A stretch of 64,000 bases of DNA from Hahella ganghwensis DSM 17046 (GCF_000376785.1 NZ_AQXX01000144.1:1-64000); one strand, 5' to 3'; positions 1 to 10,758 are shown, counted from the first letter of the stretch. The notes: generated by a model from the sequence alone, not told the origin. Numbers and translations: made by a program.

Positions 1-220
1 GATCGCTGAGGTTATAAAATAGCTGCATGCAGTGGACACGAAGCATGGTGGATAACGGATACGGAGGGCGGCCGTTCTCGCCCTTGGGGTAATAGCGGGC
101 GATCTTCTTTTCCATGCGTTTCCATGGGATCAGCTTATCCATTCGCTCCAGAAAGATTTCCCGGCGGGTCTTACGCTTCTTATTCTGGTATTCAGCTTCG
201 GAGAAAGTCATCTGATCCAT
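1..220 (-). CDS. IS5-family transposase, N-terminal part (partial)
   Basis: The reverse complement from 220 reads MDQMTFSEAEYQNKKRK, followed by the motifs REIFLERMDKLIPW, YYPKGENGRPPYPL and MLRVHCMQLFYNLSD. These match the conserved N-terminal region of IS5-subgroup DDE transposases, which catalyse cut-and-paste transposition of their element. Only the first 73 codons are visible because the window starts inside the gene; the DDE catalytic residues are outside. The gene points away from the RTX gene that the element interrupts. Confidence 0.9.
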   Translation of the reverse strand, partial: MDQMTFSEAEYQNKKRKTRREIFLERMDKLIPWKRMEKKIARYYPKGENGRPPYPLSTMLRVHCMQLFYNLSD

Positions 221-287
221 GGATAGTATTCCTGATGAGTGAAGTTGGCCGTATTATGACTGATTTGGGGAGTTATTCAGAGCCTCC
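1..287 (-). mobile_element. IS5-family insertion sequence, one end (runs off window start)
   Basis: The region holds the start of an IS5-type transposase on the minus strand and, 67 bp upstream of it, a plausible outer end. Read on the minus strand from 287 the end is GGAGGCTCTGAATAACTCCC, which resembles IS5-type terminal repeats from memory. The next bases, TTAG at 288-291, fit the YTAR target preference of IS5 elements. The other end and the second target copy lie outside the window, so the boundary is inferred from one side only. Confidence 0.75.
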
Positions 288-3200
288 TTAGGTGTTGCAA
301 GATTAGCTGAGCGACTTGGTCTTTCTGAGTTCACTACGGAAGCTGAGCTTCATACAATCTTGGGTAATATGCGGATAGAGGGGTACAAGGAATCTACAGA
401 CAATATATATAAGAATGGCTATTACTCTTTTCTAACCTTCATAATGGCGGAAGGCACTGAAAGCGCACTTTGGGTTGACCTAACCGAAGGAAAGCCAATT
501 CTCGATATATATGAGACAAGACTTAAAGACACTATAGAAGGACGTGTACGAAATTACTGGGGACACGGTACGCGGCGTGATTACGAGATTGTTTCGGAGT
601 CTGGTGCGACTATAACAGGTGGGAATAACATCTTTATTGAGGACCAAGAAGAATTTAGTGGACTTTCCAAAAGTGGGGACTCGTCTTCATTTTTTGATTC
701 TATCCTTAGGGCATTTGGTCCAACTCATAGTATCTCGCTAATTGCAGACTCCCTCTATCTGACTGAATTATTTCAAAGGGTTGATCCGACCAAAACACGC
801 GCTGAAATTGAAGAATTATACAAAGCAAGTTCTAATGAAAAAGCCAGTAGGACAGCTGGATCTGTTGAAGCCCATTCTCTGGAAAATATTCTAGATCCCT
901 TGGGTGGGATGTTTTTTGGTGATAGTTGGACTGAGACACCGGTAGACCCTACCAGTGGGGGGTTTGCCGACATCGAGAATCGCAATGTCTATCATGACAA
1001 TATTTCAAGGGTTCGAGAATATCTTAGCAATGTCTACGGCATTACAGATGCCACTGCGGGAGCAACCAGCCCTCTTCAAATTATCTCACTTGTTGGAATG
1101 TCTGCTGAAGGTATTGCGGAGCTGGCAGAGACCGATATTGCCTATCGTTATGCTTTAGTGGAACTGAACCCTTTCGCTGTGGTTGGTGATCCAGGTATTT
1201 ATGCTCAACATAACTCGAATGGCGAGTTGGAACTGGAAAACTTTACCAAAGAGTACCTTCAGGATCGTGCAGAATATTTGGCACTTTATATCCAGCGAAA
1301 CCAGGCTGATACCGATGAGCTAAGTTATATACCTGAAGATGGCCCTAAAGCCACGGAGGAAGGCGTCTATCAAGTTGGCCAAGGTGAAGGAATCGTTATA
1401 GATCATGACAAAGACATCACGATTTTCGGCTCTAATGTTGATAAAGATGTCTTTAACCCCAACGAGCCTGATTATACCTATTCTAGTAAGGTCATATTTG
1501 CTAGTGAAGATGGCGGAGAGTTGAAGGCTCTTAAACCTGGTAGCAGTAGTACTAACCCAGGAGGATCAATAACTAATGACCGTCTATACGGTAGCATTGG
1601 CGAAGACATTATATATGGATATCACGGATCGGATTTACTTGTCGGAGGCAAAGGCAACGACACTCTGACCGGTGGCAAACATAATGATGTTCTGATGGGG
1701 GGAGCTGATAGCGACACCTATGTTTATGAAACTGGTGATGGGAGGGATGTGATCCAGGATATTGATGGAATCAATATCCTCAGAATTAATGGTAAAACAG
1801 GTTTTACTGCAAAACAGGTAGCCAGAGATGGAAACATTTATCTGGATGAAGATGGTAACACCTACCTGTATATTAAAGACGACAATATCCTGATTGTATC
1901 GCTGAAAGACGACCCGGAAGGTGGATCTATTACGATCAATGGATTTGATGCAATCAACAACTTCGGCATCACCCTAGAAGACTACCAAGACCCCGAAATA
2001 CCGACCAACGACGATGACGTCTATGTTGTGACCAACGATATTGAAACCCGATACGGAGACAGAAGTCAGGCGGGTCAGGGGCATATCAACGATAAGAACA
2101 TTACCTATGATGCCGCTCAGTATTGGGATTATGTGGATACGAATGACATCTACAAATACCGGTTCGAAGGAGGTAACAAAGGAGACACGCTGACGGGTGG
2201 GCAGTTTATGGACCACCTGATGGGCCGGGACGGTGATGATGTGATTTCCGGCCTGGCGGATATTGATCGAATCGAAGGCGGTTTAGGGAATGATTATATC
2301 CAGGGAGGCGATGGCATTGATTTTCTGGCCGGAAATATCCTGCAGCGGTTGAACAATGGCGAAGTCAAAGGCAGCTATGTGGCTGAAGCGGCCGACTCCA
2401 GTGATCATATTGATGGTGGTCTGGGTAACGATCACATCAGCGGTGATGAAGGTGACGATGTACTGATCGGCGGTGCCGGTGAAGACAATATTGCTGGTGG
2501 CGAAGGGGCTGATACGATCTCCGGTGGAGACGATAAAGACACGATTTTTGGCGACAGCCGCCGGGAATACATTACCGTCAACACTGTTACCGAATACATT
2601 GAATCCGCTGATCCTGAGGTGAGTTATAACGACATCATCAGTGGTGGTGGCGGGGACGACATCATCCTCGGTGAGATTGGTGACGATACCATTGATGGCG
2701 GTGAGGGAAATGACTGGATTCAGGGGGATCGGCACCATTCTGCGGATCAACTGGAAATCAACGGCGAAGCTGACCCCACGTTTAAGCAACTGGATGCGTC
2801 GCTGCACGGGAATGACACCATCTATGGTGGCGCCGGTGAAGATGAAATCCAAGGAAATGGTGGCAACGACACTATCTTCGGTGGCATCGATAATGACCAC
2901 ATCTGGGGGGATGATAATGATGGCCTGGAAGGCCAATATCATGGTTCTGACGTTCTCCATGGAGATGCTGGTGAAGACCAGATTGTGGGCGGCGGTGGTG
3001 ATGACACGATCTATGGCGGCACGGAAAATGATTTCCTGGCCGGAGACACGGCCATTGATGAGTATGGCAACTACAACCTCTCCGGTGAATTCCACGGCAA
3101 AGACACCTTACACGGCGGCGAAGGCAATGACGACCTGATCGGCAGCGGCGATAACGATACGCTTTATGGTGATGAAGGCAATGACACGCTATATGGCGAC

Positions 3201-6200
3201 AGCCAGTTTGATAAAACCACCACCACGATCGTCATTGGCGGAGAAACGTTTGAGTTAACTCAGGTGGGTGACTACAAGCTGGACACGCAATATCACGGTG
3301 ATGACAAGCTCTATGGTGGTATTGGTGAAGACAAGCTGTATGGCGGTGCCGGTAAAGATTCTCTCTACGGTGGTGCCGATAATGACATTCTTTATGGCCA
3401 GGAGGGGGATGACCATCTATACGGTGGTGCAGGTGTGGATAGCCTCATCGGTGGTGAAGGGAATGACGTGCTGGACGGCGGTGCCGGAAACGACACACTG
3501 ATTGGCGGCGAAGGTTCCAATACCTACCACTTTGGCTATGGCAGTGGCCAGGACACTATTCATGCGGAATCAGGGGCCACTGACACCATTGTCATGGGGA
3601 CAGGTATCCGCGCCGGCGATTTGCAGGTTTATCGCGCGAAAACCAATCCTGATCAACTCTATATCAAACTGAATGACGCTGACGGTTTGCTGCTCAGTGG
3701 ATTTTTCTCGGGCAATGACGGCGTCACGAAAATTGAGTTTGGTGATGAGACCTTCTGGACCCGGCAGGATCTGATCAATTTTACCATGCAGGGCTCTGAC
3801 GGGGATGATTATATTGTCGGCAGTCCAGACGGCTCCGATTTGAGCGGTGGTGCCGGAGACGATCATCTGATCGGCCAAGGTGGTGATGATACTTTGGTTG
3901 GCGGTGTCGGTAATGACACCCTGGAAGGGGGCGGTGGCCATAATACCTTTGAACACGGTTCCGGTGACGGCCATGACACCATTCTTCTGGATGGTGGCTC
4001 CAGCAGTAATACTGTGAAGTTTGGGAGCGGCATGACCGCCGACAACACCCGCCTTTCCCGCACTGGCGATGACCTGACCATTGGCGGAACCGAGTCGGAT
4101 GGTGACGTCACTGTGAAAGATTTCTTTAAAGGCAATGCTCCCAATGAGCTGTCGGCATTAACGTTTGTGACCGGTGAGACCTGGGATTATGACGAAATCA
4201 CCAAGCGCACCAAATTTGTGGGTATCCCCGGCTACTATGACCTGAAAGGGGACAGTGAAGACAATATTCTCTACCAGGGCGAAAGCCTCGGAAACGCCTA
4301 TGGTGGTGGCGGGAATGACATTATTTATGGTGGAGCCAATATGGAAAGGCTCTACGGTGAAGATGGTAGCGATCAAATTTATGCTGCAGACGGAGGGGAC
4401 ACTGTCTATGGCGGAGAGGGTGCGGATTTTCTATACGGTGAGGCGGGCAATGATACCTTGGAGGGAGGCGCCGGAGATGATGAACTATATGGTGGTGACG
4501 ACCAGGATATCCTCCGTGGTGGCACGGGTGAGGACAAGCTCTTTGGTGGTGCCCAAAACGATCGGTTATACGGTGGCGATAATAATGACACCTTAAGAGG
4601 GGGCGATTACTCCGATACCCTTTATGGTGACGATGGCGACGACCATCTCTATGGTGAGGCGCATACAGATACCCTTTATGGCGGCAAGGGTGACGATACC
4701 CTGGATGGTGGGGAAGGCTCAGATCTTCTCTACGGCGAAGCCGGTGAGGATACCTTGTCCAGTATTGGTGGTTCGGAAGCGAAATGGGCAAGCCTACTGG
4801 CGGGCGGCGAAGACAACGACACTTACGTCATACGCAAAGGGGACAACTGGCTTAAGATCGATGATGCTTTGGGTATTAACACCATCGAACTGGATTCTGA
4901 GTTTGATGTGCAGAATATTCGGTTGTCTGGTGGCACCGAGGGTTACGTCTATTTCATGTTAAGTGACACGGATGTGTTGCTGATCAATCCTGATCAATTC
5001 AGTCACCTGAAGTTTAAGCAGGGAGAAGATGAGTACTCGGCCGATGACATCCTGGCCATCGCGGGAGATCCGGTGATCAGTTTCGAAGGTGGGCACTGGA
5101 AAGGTACACCTCTGAACGACAGAATGATAGGTTCAAATTACAAAGAGGATTTATACGGCGAAGCCGGTGATGATGTCATCGAAACTCTCGGAGGGGATGA
5201 CAAACTCTACGGTGGCCTGGGTGATGACACCCTGATTGGTGGTAAAGGCGATAACACCTACCGCGTCTTTGCTGGTGAGGGTAACGATACCATTGAACTC
5301 ACCAAGGGTGAAGACAGCACGTTGCAATTGCTCAATGTGGCCAGCATTGATGACCTGTCGCTCAGCATGGAAGGCGTCGATACGGTTATCACGTTTAATA
5401 CGACCGGTGAAACGCTTCGCATCAAAGGTCATTTCGACGCGGAAGTCGGGGGCTTTACGGGTCTTCGCACGTTCATGCTCTCCGACCGGAAAGTCCGTGG
5501 AATCTCCCAGCTCATCGGAGATCAGTTCAGTTCTCTCACCACTGGAGATGACATCTATCTGGGCAACAACGAAGACGAGCAACTGGAAGCTTTGGACGGT
5601 AACGATTTCGTCTATGGGTTTGGCGGCAACGACACCATCGACGGGGGAAGCGGTGCTGATACGTTATCAGGAGGAACAGGCTCCGATACCCTATTAGGAG
5701 GAGAGAATAATGACAACCTTTACGGTGGCTCTGAAGATGACAAGCTCATTGGCGGTCAGGGTAATGATACGTTGGATGGAGGGCAAGGCACGGATACCTA
5801 CCTCTTCAATTTGGGAGATGGCGTGGACCACCTAGTGGTAGACCGGAATGATATTATTACTTTTGGTGAGGGAATTTTACATCAAGACCTGAAGCTGGTT
5901 AGTCGCTATGGAGACGTTCAGCAAGGGGGGATTGAAGTCCACTACACTGATACTGACTACATCGTACTGACTCCTGGTGCAGCGGTGAATGAGGTCCAGT
6001 TCACCAACTCTGACGGCTCTCCCAGCTCAATGAGTTGGAAACCGTTTTTATCCCTGGGAGAGACCGTTTACGGCAAAGATCTGGATTTAGAACAACCGGA
6101 AAAAGTGTGGCATGTGTACGGGAGTACTGCATCATCGACTCTTTATGGTAGTTCTTATTATCGGGACACCATCCATGGCGGAACGGCCCATGAGAAGATT

Positions 6201-9200
6201 GAGGGAGGGTCTGGTATAGATACTCTCTATGGTAATGATGGCAATGATGAAATTCTGGGAGGCACTGGAGCAGACTTTTTGTATGGAGGCGCAGGTAACG
6301 ATAAGTTAACAGGCGAAGCTGATTGGCAATGGACTGATCCTTACCCGGATGGCGATACCTTCGATGGAGGAACCGGAAACGACACCATGTACGGGTCGAC
6401 AGGCCGAGACCAGTACATTTTTAGAGTTGGTGATGGAAGCGATGTACTGCATGATGCGGGTAACGCTGACTTGGTCACTTTTGAAGATCTTCGTTTCGAC
6501 CAGGCAACCTATCTGAGAGAGGATGCCGACCTTGTCATTCAATATGGAGAGTCAGATAGTTTAAGGATCAAAAAGTTTTTTGTTGCAGGGGAAGGCCTGA
6601 ACACTCTTGGAACAGGAACTATCGAAACCTTCAAATTCTCTGATGGATATAAGCACGACGAGGATATCCGTTCTTTACTGAGTAATATTAATAATACGGC
6701 ACCCACCGTCGAACAAGGCATTAGCGACCAAAGTGTCAACGAAGACTATCCGTCTTTCTCCTTCTCCATCCCAGGCGATGCTTTCAGTGATGCGGATAAC
6801 GACTCACTGACCTATAGCGTTGATCCGGCCAGCTTACCGTCTTGGCTAAGCTTCGACGGCACCACCTTCAGTGGTACGCCGGAGAATGACGATGTGGGCA
6901 GCTTCTCCATTGAGGTGGTGGCCTCAGATGGTCAGGCGTCGACGTTCACCACGTTTACCATGACGGTGGTGAATGTGAATGATAAACCGGTGGTGGATAC
7001 CACGATCAGTGATGTGTCCTCAGAAGAAGGAAGTGACATTGGCTTTACTTTGCCGGTAGATGCCTTCACCGATGTCGATGTGGGTGACACCCTGACGTAT
7101 TCAGCGACACTGGCAGACGGTAATGAGATACCTGCCTGGTTGTCATTTGACCCTGTGTTGAGGCGGTTTGCAGCGAACGATGCTCCTGCGGGTGTGTATT
7201 CGATCAAGGTGACGGCGACAGACAGCAGTGGAGAACCTGCTGAGCAGACATTTACTCTGACGGTGGCAGAGGTGAACCATGACCCCATTGAGGATCAGGG
7301 CATCGGTGACCAAAGCGTCAATGAAGATGAGGTATTCAGCTTCCCCATTCCAAGTAGCGCTTTTAGTGATGTGGATGGTGATTCACTGACCTACAGTGTT
7401 GACCCAGCCAGCTTGCCGGCTTGGTTAAGCTTCGATGGCACCACCTTCAGTGGTACGCCGGAGAATGACGATGTAGATAGCTTCTCGATTGAGGTGGTGG
7501 CCTCAGACGGCCAGGCGTCGACCTCTACCACGTTTACCCTGACCGTGGTGAATGTGAATGACAAACCGGAGGTAAAAACCACGATCAGTGACGTATCCTC
7601 AGAGGAAGGTAATAACATTGACTTTGCCTTGCCGGAAGAGGCTTTCGTCGATCCGGATGCGGGTGACACCCTAAGGTATTCAGCGACACTGGCAGACGGT
7701 AATGACATACCAGCTTGGTTGTCATTAGACCCTGTGACAGGTCGGTTTACAGCGAACGATGCTCCTGCGGGCGTGTATTCGATTAGAGTGACGGCCACTG
7801 ATAGCAGCGAAGCATCGGAATCACAGACATTTACTCTGACCGTGACCGAAGTCGACGACAGTGGTGAGCTGAATGTGATTCAAGGCACCCGTTTCGACGA
7901 AACACTGACCGGTACGGCTGGTAATGATCATATCCTTGGTGAATTTGGTCGTGACACCATCAATGCCGGCGCAGGGAACGACGTGATCGACGGTGGCGGC
8001 AGCAACGACAACCTGTTCGGTGAAGCCGGTAATGACACCTTTGTCATCCATGGTTCAGATAACGACACGGATCGCATTTCCGGCGGAGACGGCTATGACC
8101 GTATCGAAGGCAGCACTGGAGATGATGTGATCAGTCTGGTGGACTTCGAAAACGAATACCGGGTGGAAGAGATTGATGGGGTTTCCGGTACCGACAGTAT
8201 CGTGGGCACTCGTTATGACAATACCCTGGACTTCAGCGAAACCACACTGAAGAACATTGCGTTTATTGATGGTGGTAGCGGTAATGACCGAATCACCGGT
8301 TCTTCAGACGACGATATCATTATCGGCGGCGAAGGTAGTGATGTTCTGAGAGGTGGTGCCGGTGATGACGTGTTCAAAGTGGATGGCCATAACAACGGTA
8401 CAGACCGCTTTGGCGGCGATGCCGGTTATGATCGCGTTGTGGGTGGTGCCAATGATGACCTGATTGGACTCTTGCACTTTGAGGGTGATCTGAGAGTCGA
8501 GGAGATTGATGGTGGTGCGGGCACCAACACAATTATTGGGACCAAGTACGGTAACACCTTTGACTTCAGTGAGACCACACTGATTAACATCCAGCACATT
8601 GATGGTGGAGACGGTGATGATGTGATCACGGGTTCTGCTGGCGATGATGTCTTGATTGGTAGTGGTGGCCGAGATCGTCTGTCTGGAGGGATGGGTAACG
8701 ACAGCATCCACTACGATGCTGAAGATAGACTCATCGATGGCGGTACGGGGAAAGACCGCTTGGTGGTGATGACAGATGGCCTGACGGATCTATCTGCTGC
8801 TGACCAATATGAGCACATTCAAAGTATTGAAGTGATTAGTCTGGAAGCTGCCACAGCGAATACGATTCGGTTGTCGGCACAAAGCCTGCTGGCGATGACG
8901 GATGCTGATAACAACCTATACATCCATCCTGGCGAAAATGGCACAGTAGAGTTAACTGACTCAGCTCAGTGGACTTCACAGGGCAATGTTGAGATGGATG
9001 GACAAACCTATCAGCATCTGACGAATGGCGGTGCAAACCTCTATTTGCTGGGAGAGAACCAGGGAGGCATGGGTGATAACGAAGCACCTCAGATAGATCA
9101 GGGGATCGGCAACCTAAGCGTCAATGAAGACGATCCGTCTTTCTCTTTCTCGATTCCAGGCGATGCCTTCAGTGATGCGGATGGTGACTCACTGACTTAT

Positions 9201-10700
9201 AACGTTGACCCAGCCAGCTTACCGGCCTGGCTAAGCTTCGACGGCACCACTTTCAGTGGTACGCCGGGGAATGACGATGTGGGTAGCTTCTCCATTGAGG
9301 TGGTGGCCTCAGATGGTCAGGCGTCGACGTTCACCACGTTTACCATGACGGTGGTGAATGTGAATGATAAACCGGAGGTAAAAACCACGATCAGTGACGT
9401 ATCCTCCGAGGAAGGAAGTGGCATTGGCTTTACTTTGCCGGAACAGGCTTTCGTTGATCCAGACGCGGGCGACACCCTGACGTATTCAGCGACACTGGCA
9501 GACGGTAATGAGATACCTGCCTGGTTGTCATTTGACCCTGTGGCGAAGCGGTTTGCAGCAACGGATGCTCCTGCAGGAATGTATTCGATTAAGGTGACGG
9601 CCACCGACAATAGTGGAGAAACTGCTGAGCAGACATTTACTCTGACGGTGACCGAAGTTGATGACAGTGGTGAACTGAATGTCATCCAGGGTAGCTATCG
9701 GGATGAAGAACTACAGGGAACAGCCGGTAATGACCATATCCTTGGCGAGTTTGGTCGCGACACCATCTATGCCGGAGCTGGGAACGATCTGATCGACGGT
9801 GGCGGTAGCTATGACAGGATGTTCGGTGAAGCGGGCAATGACACCTTTGTCATCCATGGTTCGGATAATGATACGGATCGTATTTCCGGCGGTGACGGCT
9901 ATGATCGTATCGAAGGCAGCACCGGAGATGATGTGATCAGTCTGGTGGACTTCGAAAACGAATACCGGGTGGAAGAGATTGATGGGGTTTCCGGTACCGA
10001 CAGTATCGTGGGCACTCGTTATGACAATACCCTGGACTTCAGCGAAACCACACTGAAGAACATTGCGTTTATTGATGGTGGTAGCGGTAATGACCGAATC
10101 ACCGGTTCTTCAGACGACGATATCATTATCGGCGGCGAAGGTAGTGATGTTCTGAGAGGTGGTGCCGGTGATGATGTGTTCAAAGTGGACGGCCAGAACA
10201 ACGGTACCGACCGCTTTGGCGGCGATGCTGGTTATGACCGCATTGTGGGCGGCGCCAATGATGACCTGATTGAACTCTTGAACTTTGAGGGCGGCCGTGA
10301 CGCTCTGCAAGGTGGTTCAGGTAACGATACCTACGAATTCTATCAGGGACATGGTAGTGACTGGGTGCAAGACAATGGTGATCTCACCGACACCGATACT
10401 GTGCAATTTAAGGATGCGTTGCATGGCGATCTCTGGTTCAGCCAGCAGGACAACTACCTGGTGATTGACGTGCTGGGATCAGGCGATCAGGTGAAAGTCA
10501 CCAACTGGTATACGGACGAAACCTCTCATATCGAGGAAATCCATGCAGGCGATCAGGTTCTGTATAAATCCGAGATCGATGCGTTGGTCAATGCCATGGC
10601 GACATTTGGGACGCCTTCCGGAGGAGAGATGAACCTGTCGGAAAGCCAGCAAAGTGAAGTCAATAACGCCATTGCGGCGGCTTGGCAACCGGTGGCTTGA
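288..10700 (+). CDS. Giant RTX / cadherin-like calcium-binding protein, 5' end removed by IS5 insertion
   Basis: Probably an exported repeat-rich adhesin or toxin of the type I secretion class; N-terminus missing. The frame runs open without a start from the IS junction (LGVARLAERLGLSEF) into the long ORF; the first possible starts are TTG 360 and ATG 369. Residues below count from 360. About 1-400 form a non-repeat domain. About 410-2030 are many GGxGxDxLx nonapeptide repeats (beta-roll calcium sites), interrupted by HCBP-related spacers. About 2115-2500 hold four CADG-like Ig domains (AFSDADNDSLTY, PSWLSFDGTTFSGTP). 2500-2900 are RTX again, 2905-3100 two more CADG domains, 3100-3310 RTX. 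The C-terminus has an HCBP-related segment and ends NNAIAAAWQPVA, like an uncleaved type I signal. No dedicated ABC exporter is in the window. Unless rescued by an IS promoter and internal start it is likely inactive. Confidence 0.9.
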   Translation, partial: LGVARLAERLGLSEFTTEAELHTILGNMRIEGYKESTDNIYKNGYYSFLTFIMAEGTESALWVDLTEGKPILDIYETRLKDTIEGRVRNYWGHGTRRDYEIVSESGATITGGNNIFIEDQEEFSGLSKSGDSSSFFDSILRAFGPTHSISLIADSLYLTELFQRVDPTKTRAEIEELYKASSNEKASRTAGSVEAHSLENILDPLGGMFFGDSWTETPVDPTSGGFADIENRNVYHDNISRVREYLSNVYGITDATAGATSPLQIISLVGMSAEGIAELAETDIAYRYALVELNPFAVVGDPGIYAQHNSNGELELENFTKEYLQDRAEYLALYIQRNQADTDELSYIPEDGPKATEEGVYQVGQGEGIVIDHDKDITIFGSNVDKDVFNPNEPDYTYSSKVIFASEDGGELKALKPGSSSTNPGGSITNDRLYGSIGEDIIYGYHGSDLLVGGKGNDTLTGGKHNDVLMGGADSDTYVYETGDGRDVIQDIDGINILRINGKTGFTAKQVARDGNIYLDEDGNTYLYIKDDNILIVSLKDDPEGGSITINGFDAINNFGITLEDYQDPEIPTNDDDVYVVTNDIETRYGDRSQAGQGHINDKNITYDAAQYWDYVDTNDIYKYRFEGGNKGDTLTGGQFMDHLMGRDGDDVISGLADIDRIEGGLGNDYIQGGDGIDFLAGNILQRLNNGEVKGSYVAEAADSSDHIDGGLGNDHISGDEGDDVLIGGAGEDNIAGGEGADTISGGDDKDTIFGDSRREYITVNTVTEYIESADPEVSYNDIISGGGGDDIILGEIGDDTIDGGEGNDWIQGDRHHSADQLEINGEADPTFKQLDASLHGNDTIYGGAGEDEIQGNGGNDTIFGGIDNDHIWGDDNDGLEGQYHGSDVLHGDAGEDQIVGGGGDDTIYGGTENDFLAGDTAIDEYGNYNLSGEFHGKDTLHGGEGNDDLIGSGDNDTLYGDEGNDTLYGDSQFDKTTTTIVIGGETFELTQVGDYKLDTQYHGDDKLYGGIGEDKLYGGAGKDSLYGGADNDILYGQEGDDHLYGGAGVDSLIGGEGNDVLDGGAGNDTLIGGEGSNTYHFGYGSGQDTIHAESGATDTIVMGTGIRAGDLQVYRAKTNPDQLYIKLNDADGLLLSGFFSGNDGVTKIEFGDETFWTRQDLINFTMQGSDGDDYIVGSPDGSDLSGGAGDDHLIGQGGDDTLVGGVGNDTLEGGGGHNTFEHGSGDGHDTILLDGGSSSNTVKFGSGMTADNTRLSRTGDDLTIGGTESDGDVTVKDFFKGNAPNELSALTFVTGETWDYDEITKRTKFVGIPGYYDLKGDSEDNILYQGESLGNAYGGGGNDIIYGGANMERLYGEDGSDQIYAADGGDTVYGGEGADFLYGEAGNDTLEGGAGDDELYGGDDQDILRGGTGEDKLFGGAQNDRLYGGDNNDTLRGGDYSDTLYGDDGDDHLYGEAHTDTLYGGKGDDTLDGGEGSDLLYGEAGEDTLSSIGGSEAKWASLLAGGEDNDTYVIRKGDNWLKIDDALGINTIELDSEFDVQNIRLSGGTEGYVYFMLSDTDVLLINPDQFSHLKFKQGEDEYSADDILAIAGDPVISFEGGHWKGTPLNDRMIGSNYKEDLYGEAGDDVIETLGGDDKLYGGLGDDTLIGGKGDNTYRVFAGEGNDTIELTKGEDSTLQLLNVASIDDLSLSMEGVDTVITFNTTGETLRIKGHFDAEVGGFTGLRTFMLSDRKVRGISQLIGDQFSSLTTGDDIYLGNNEDEQLEALDGNDFVYGFGGNDTIDGGSGADTLSGGTGSDTLLGGENNDNLYGGSEDDKLIGGQGNDTLDGGQGTDTYLFNLGDGVDHLVVDRNDIITFGEGILHQDLKLVSRYGDVQQGGIEVHYTDTDYIVLTPGAAVNEVQFTNSDGSPSSMSWKPFLSLGETVYGKDLDLEQPEKVWHVYGSTASSTLYGSSYYRDTIHGGTAHEKIEGGSGIDTLYGNDGNDEILGGTGADFLYGGAGNDKLTGEADWQWTDPYPDGDTFDGGTGNDTMYGSTGRDQYIFRVGDGSDVLHDAGNADLVTFEDLRFDQATYLREDADLVIQYGESDSLRIKKFFVAGEGLNTLGTGTIETFKFSDGYKHDEDIRSLLSNINNTAPTVEQGISDQSVNEDYPSFSFSIPGDAFSDADNDSLTYSVDPASLPSWLSFDGTTFSGTPENDDVGSFSIEVVASDGQASTFTTFTMTVVNVNDKPVVDTTISDVSSEEGSDIGFTLPVDAFTDVDVGDTLTYSATLADGNEIPAWLSFDPVLRRFAANDAPAGVYSIKVTATDSSGEPAEQTFTLTVAEVNHDPIEDQGIGDQSVNEDEVFSFPIPSSAFSDVDGDSLTYSVDPASLPAWLSFDGTTFSGTPENDDVDSFSIEVVASDGQASTSTTFTLTVVNVNDKPEVKTTISDVSSEEGNNIDFALPEEAFVDPDAGDTLRYSATLADGNDIPAWLSLDPVTGRFTANDAPAGVYSIRVTATDSSEASESQTFTLTVTEVDDSGELNVIQGTRFDETLTGTAGNDHILGEFGRDTINAGAGNDVIDGGGSNDNLFGEAGNDTFVIHGSDNDTDRISGGDGYDRIEGSTGDDVISLVDFENEYRVEEIDGVSGTDSIVGTRYDNTLDFSETTLKNIAFIDGGSGNDRITGSSDDDIIIGGEGSDVLRGGAGDDVFKVDGHNNGTDRFGGDAGYDRVVGGANDDLIGLLHFEGDLRVEEIDGGAGTNTIIGTKYGNTFDFSETTLINIQHIDGGDGDDVITGSAGDDVLIGSGGRDRLSGGMGNDSIHYDAEDRLIDGGTGKDRLVVMTDGLTDLSAADQYEHIQSIEVISLEAATANTIRLSAQSLLAMTDADNNLYIHPGENGTVELTDSAQWTSQGNVEMDGQTYQHLTNGGANLYLLGENQGGMGDNEAPQIDQGIGNLSVNEDDPSFSFSIPGDAFSDADGDSLTYNVDPASLPAWLSFDGTTFSGTPGNDDVGSFSIEVVASDGQASTFTTFTMTVVNVNDKPEVKTTISDVSSEEGSGIGFTLPEQAFVDPDAGDTLTYSATLADGNEIPAWLSFDPVAKRFAATDAPAGMYSIKVTATDNSGETAEQTFTLTVTEVDDSGELNVIQGSYRDEELQGTAGNDHILGEFGRDTIYAGAGNDLIDGGGSYDRMFGEAGNDTFVIHGSDNDTDRISGGDGYDRIEGSTGDDVISLVDFENEYRVEEIDGVSGTDSIVGTRYDNTLDFSETTLKNIAFIDGGSGNDRITGSSDDDIIIGGEGSDVLRGGAGDDVFKVDGQNNGTDRFGGDAGYDRIVGGANDDLIELLNFEGGRDALQGGSGNDTYEFYQGHGSDWVQDNGDLTDTDTVQFKDALHGDLWFSQQDNYLVIDVLGSGDQVKVTNWYTDETSHIEEIHAGDQVLYKSEIDALVNAMATFGTPSGGEMNLSESQQSEVNNAIAAAWQPVA
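8101..8426 (+). repeat. Internal segmental duplication in RTX gene, copy 1
   Basis: This stretch recurs 1806 bp downstream (602 codons, in frame). By eye 8118-8368 is identical to 9924-10174 for about 250 bases, including synonymous positions, whereas the flanking CADG and RTX parts are only similar. Such identity in a repeat-rich gene points to a recent duplication or gene conversion of a CADG-CADG-RTX unit. Confidence 0.9.
9907..10232 (+). repeat. Internal segmental duplication in RTX gene, copy 2
   Basis: Second copy of the segment starting at 8101, offset 1806 bp. After about 10280 the copies diverge: the first continues into another RTX block (FEGDLRVEEIDGG), the second jumps to the C-terminal secretion region (FEGGRDALQGGSGNDTY), marking the edge of the duplicated unit. 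Confidence 0.9.
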
Positions 10701-10724
10701 TCAGTAGAAGCATTGCTGAAATAC

Positions 10725-10758
10725 AAAAAAGGGCAAGGTGAAAACCTTGCCCTTTTTT
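10725..10758. terminator. Bidirectional rho-independent terminator
   Basis: An A-tract (10725-10730) precedes the stem GGGCAAGGT / ACCTTGCCC (10731-10739 with 10744-10752), with loop GAAA, followed by six T (10753-10758). It lies 25 bp after the RTX stop and 50 bp after the stop of the converging minus-strand gene, so it can serve both. Confidence 0.93.

Noticed and set aside
2283-3095. 270-codon minus-strand ORF and many other open frames opposite the RTX gene
   Set aside because: They arise from the Asp/Gly-rich repeat codons of the RTX gene; no ribosome sites, low-complexity products rich in Val, Ile and Thr.
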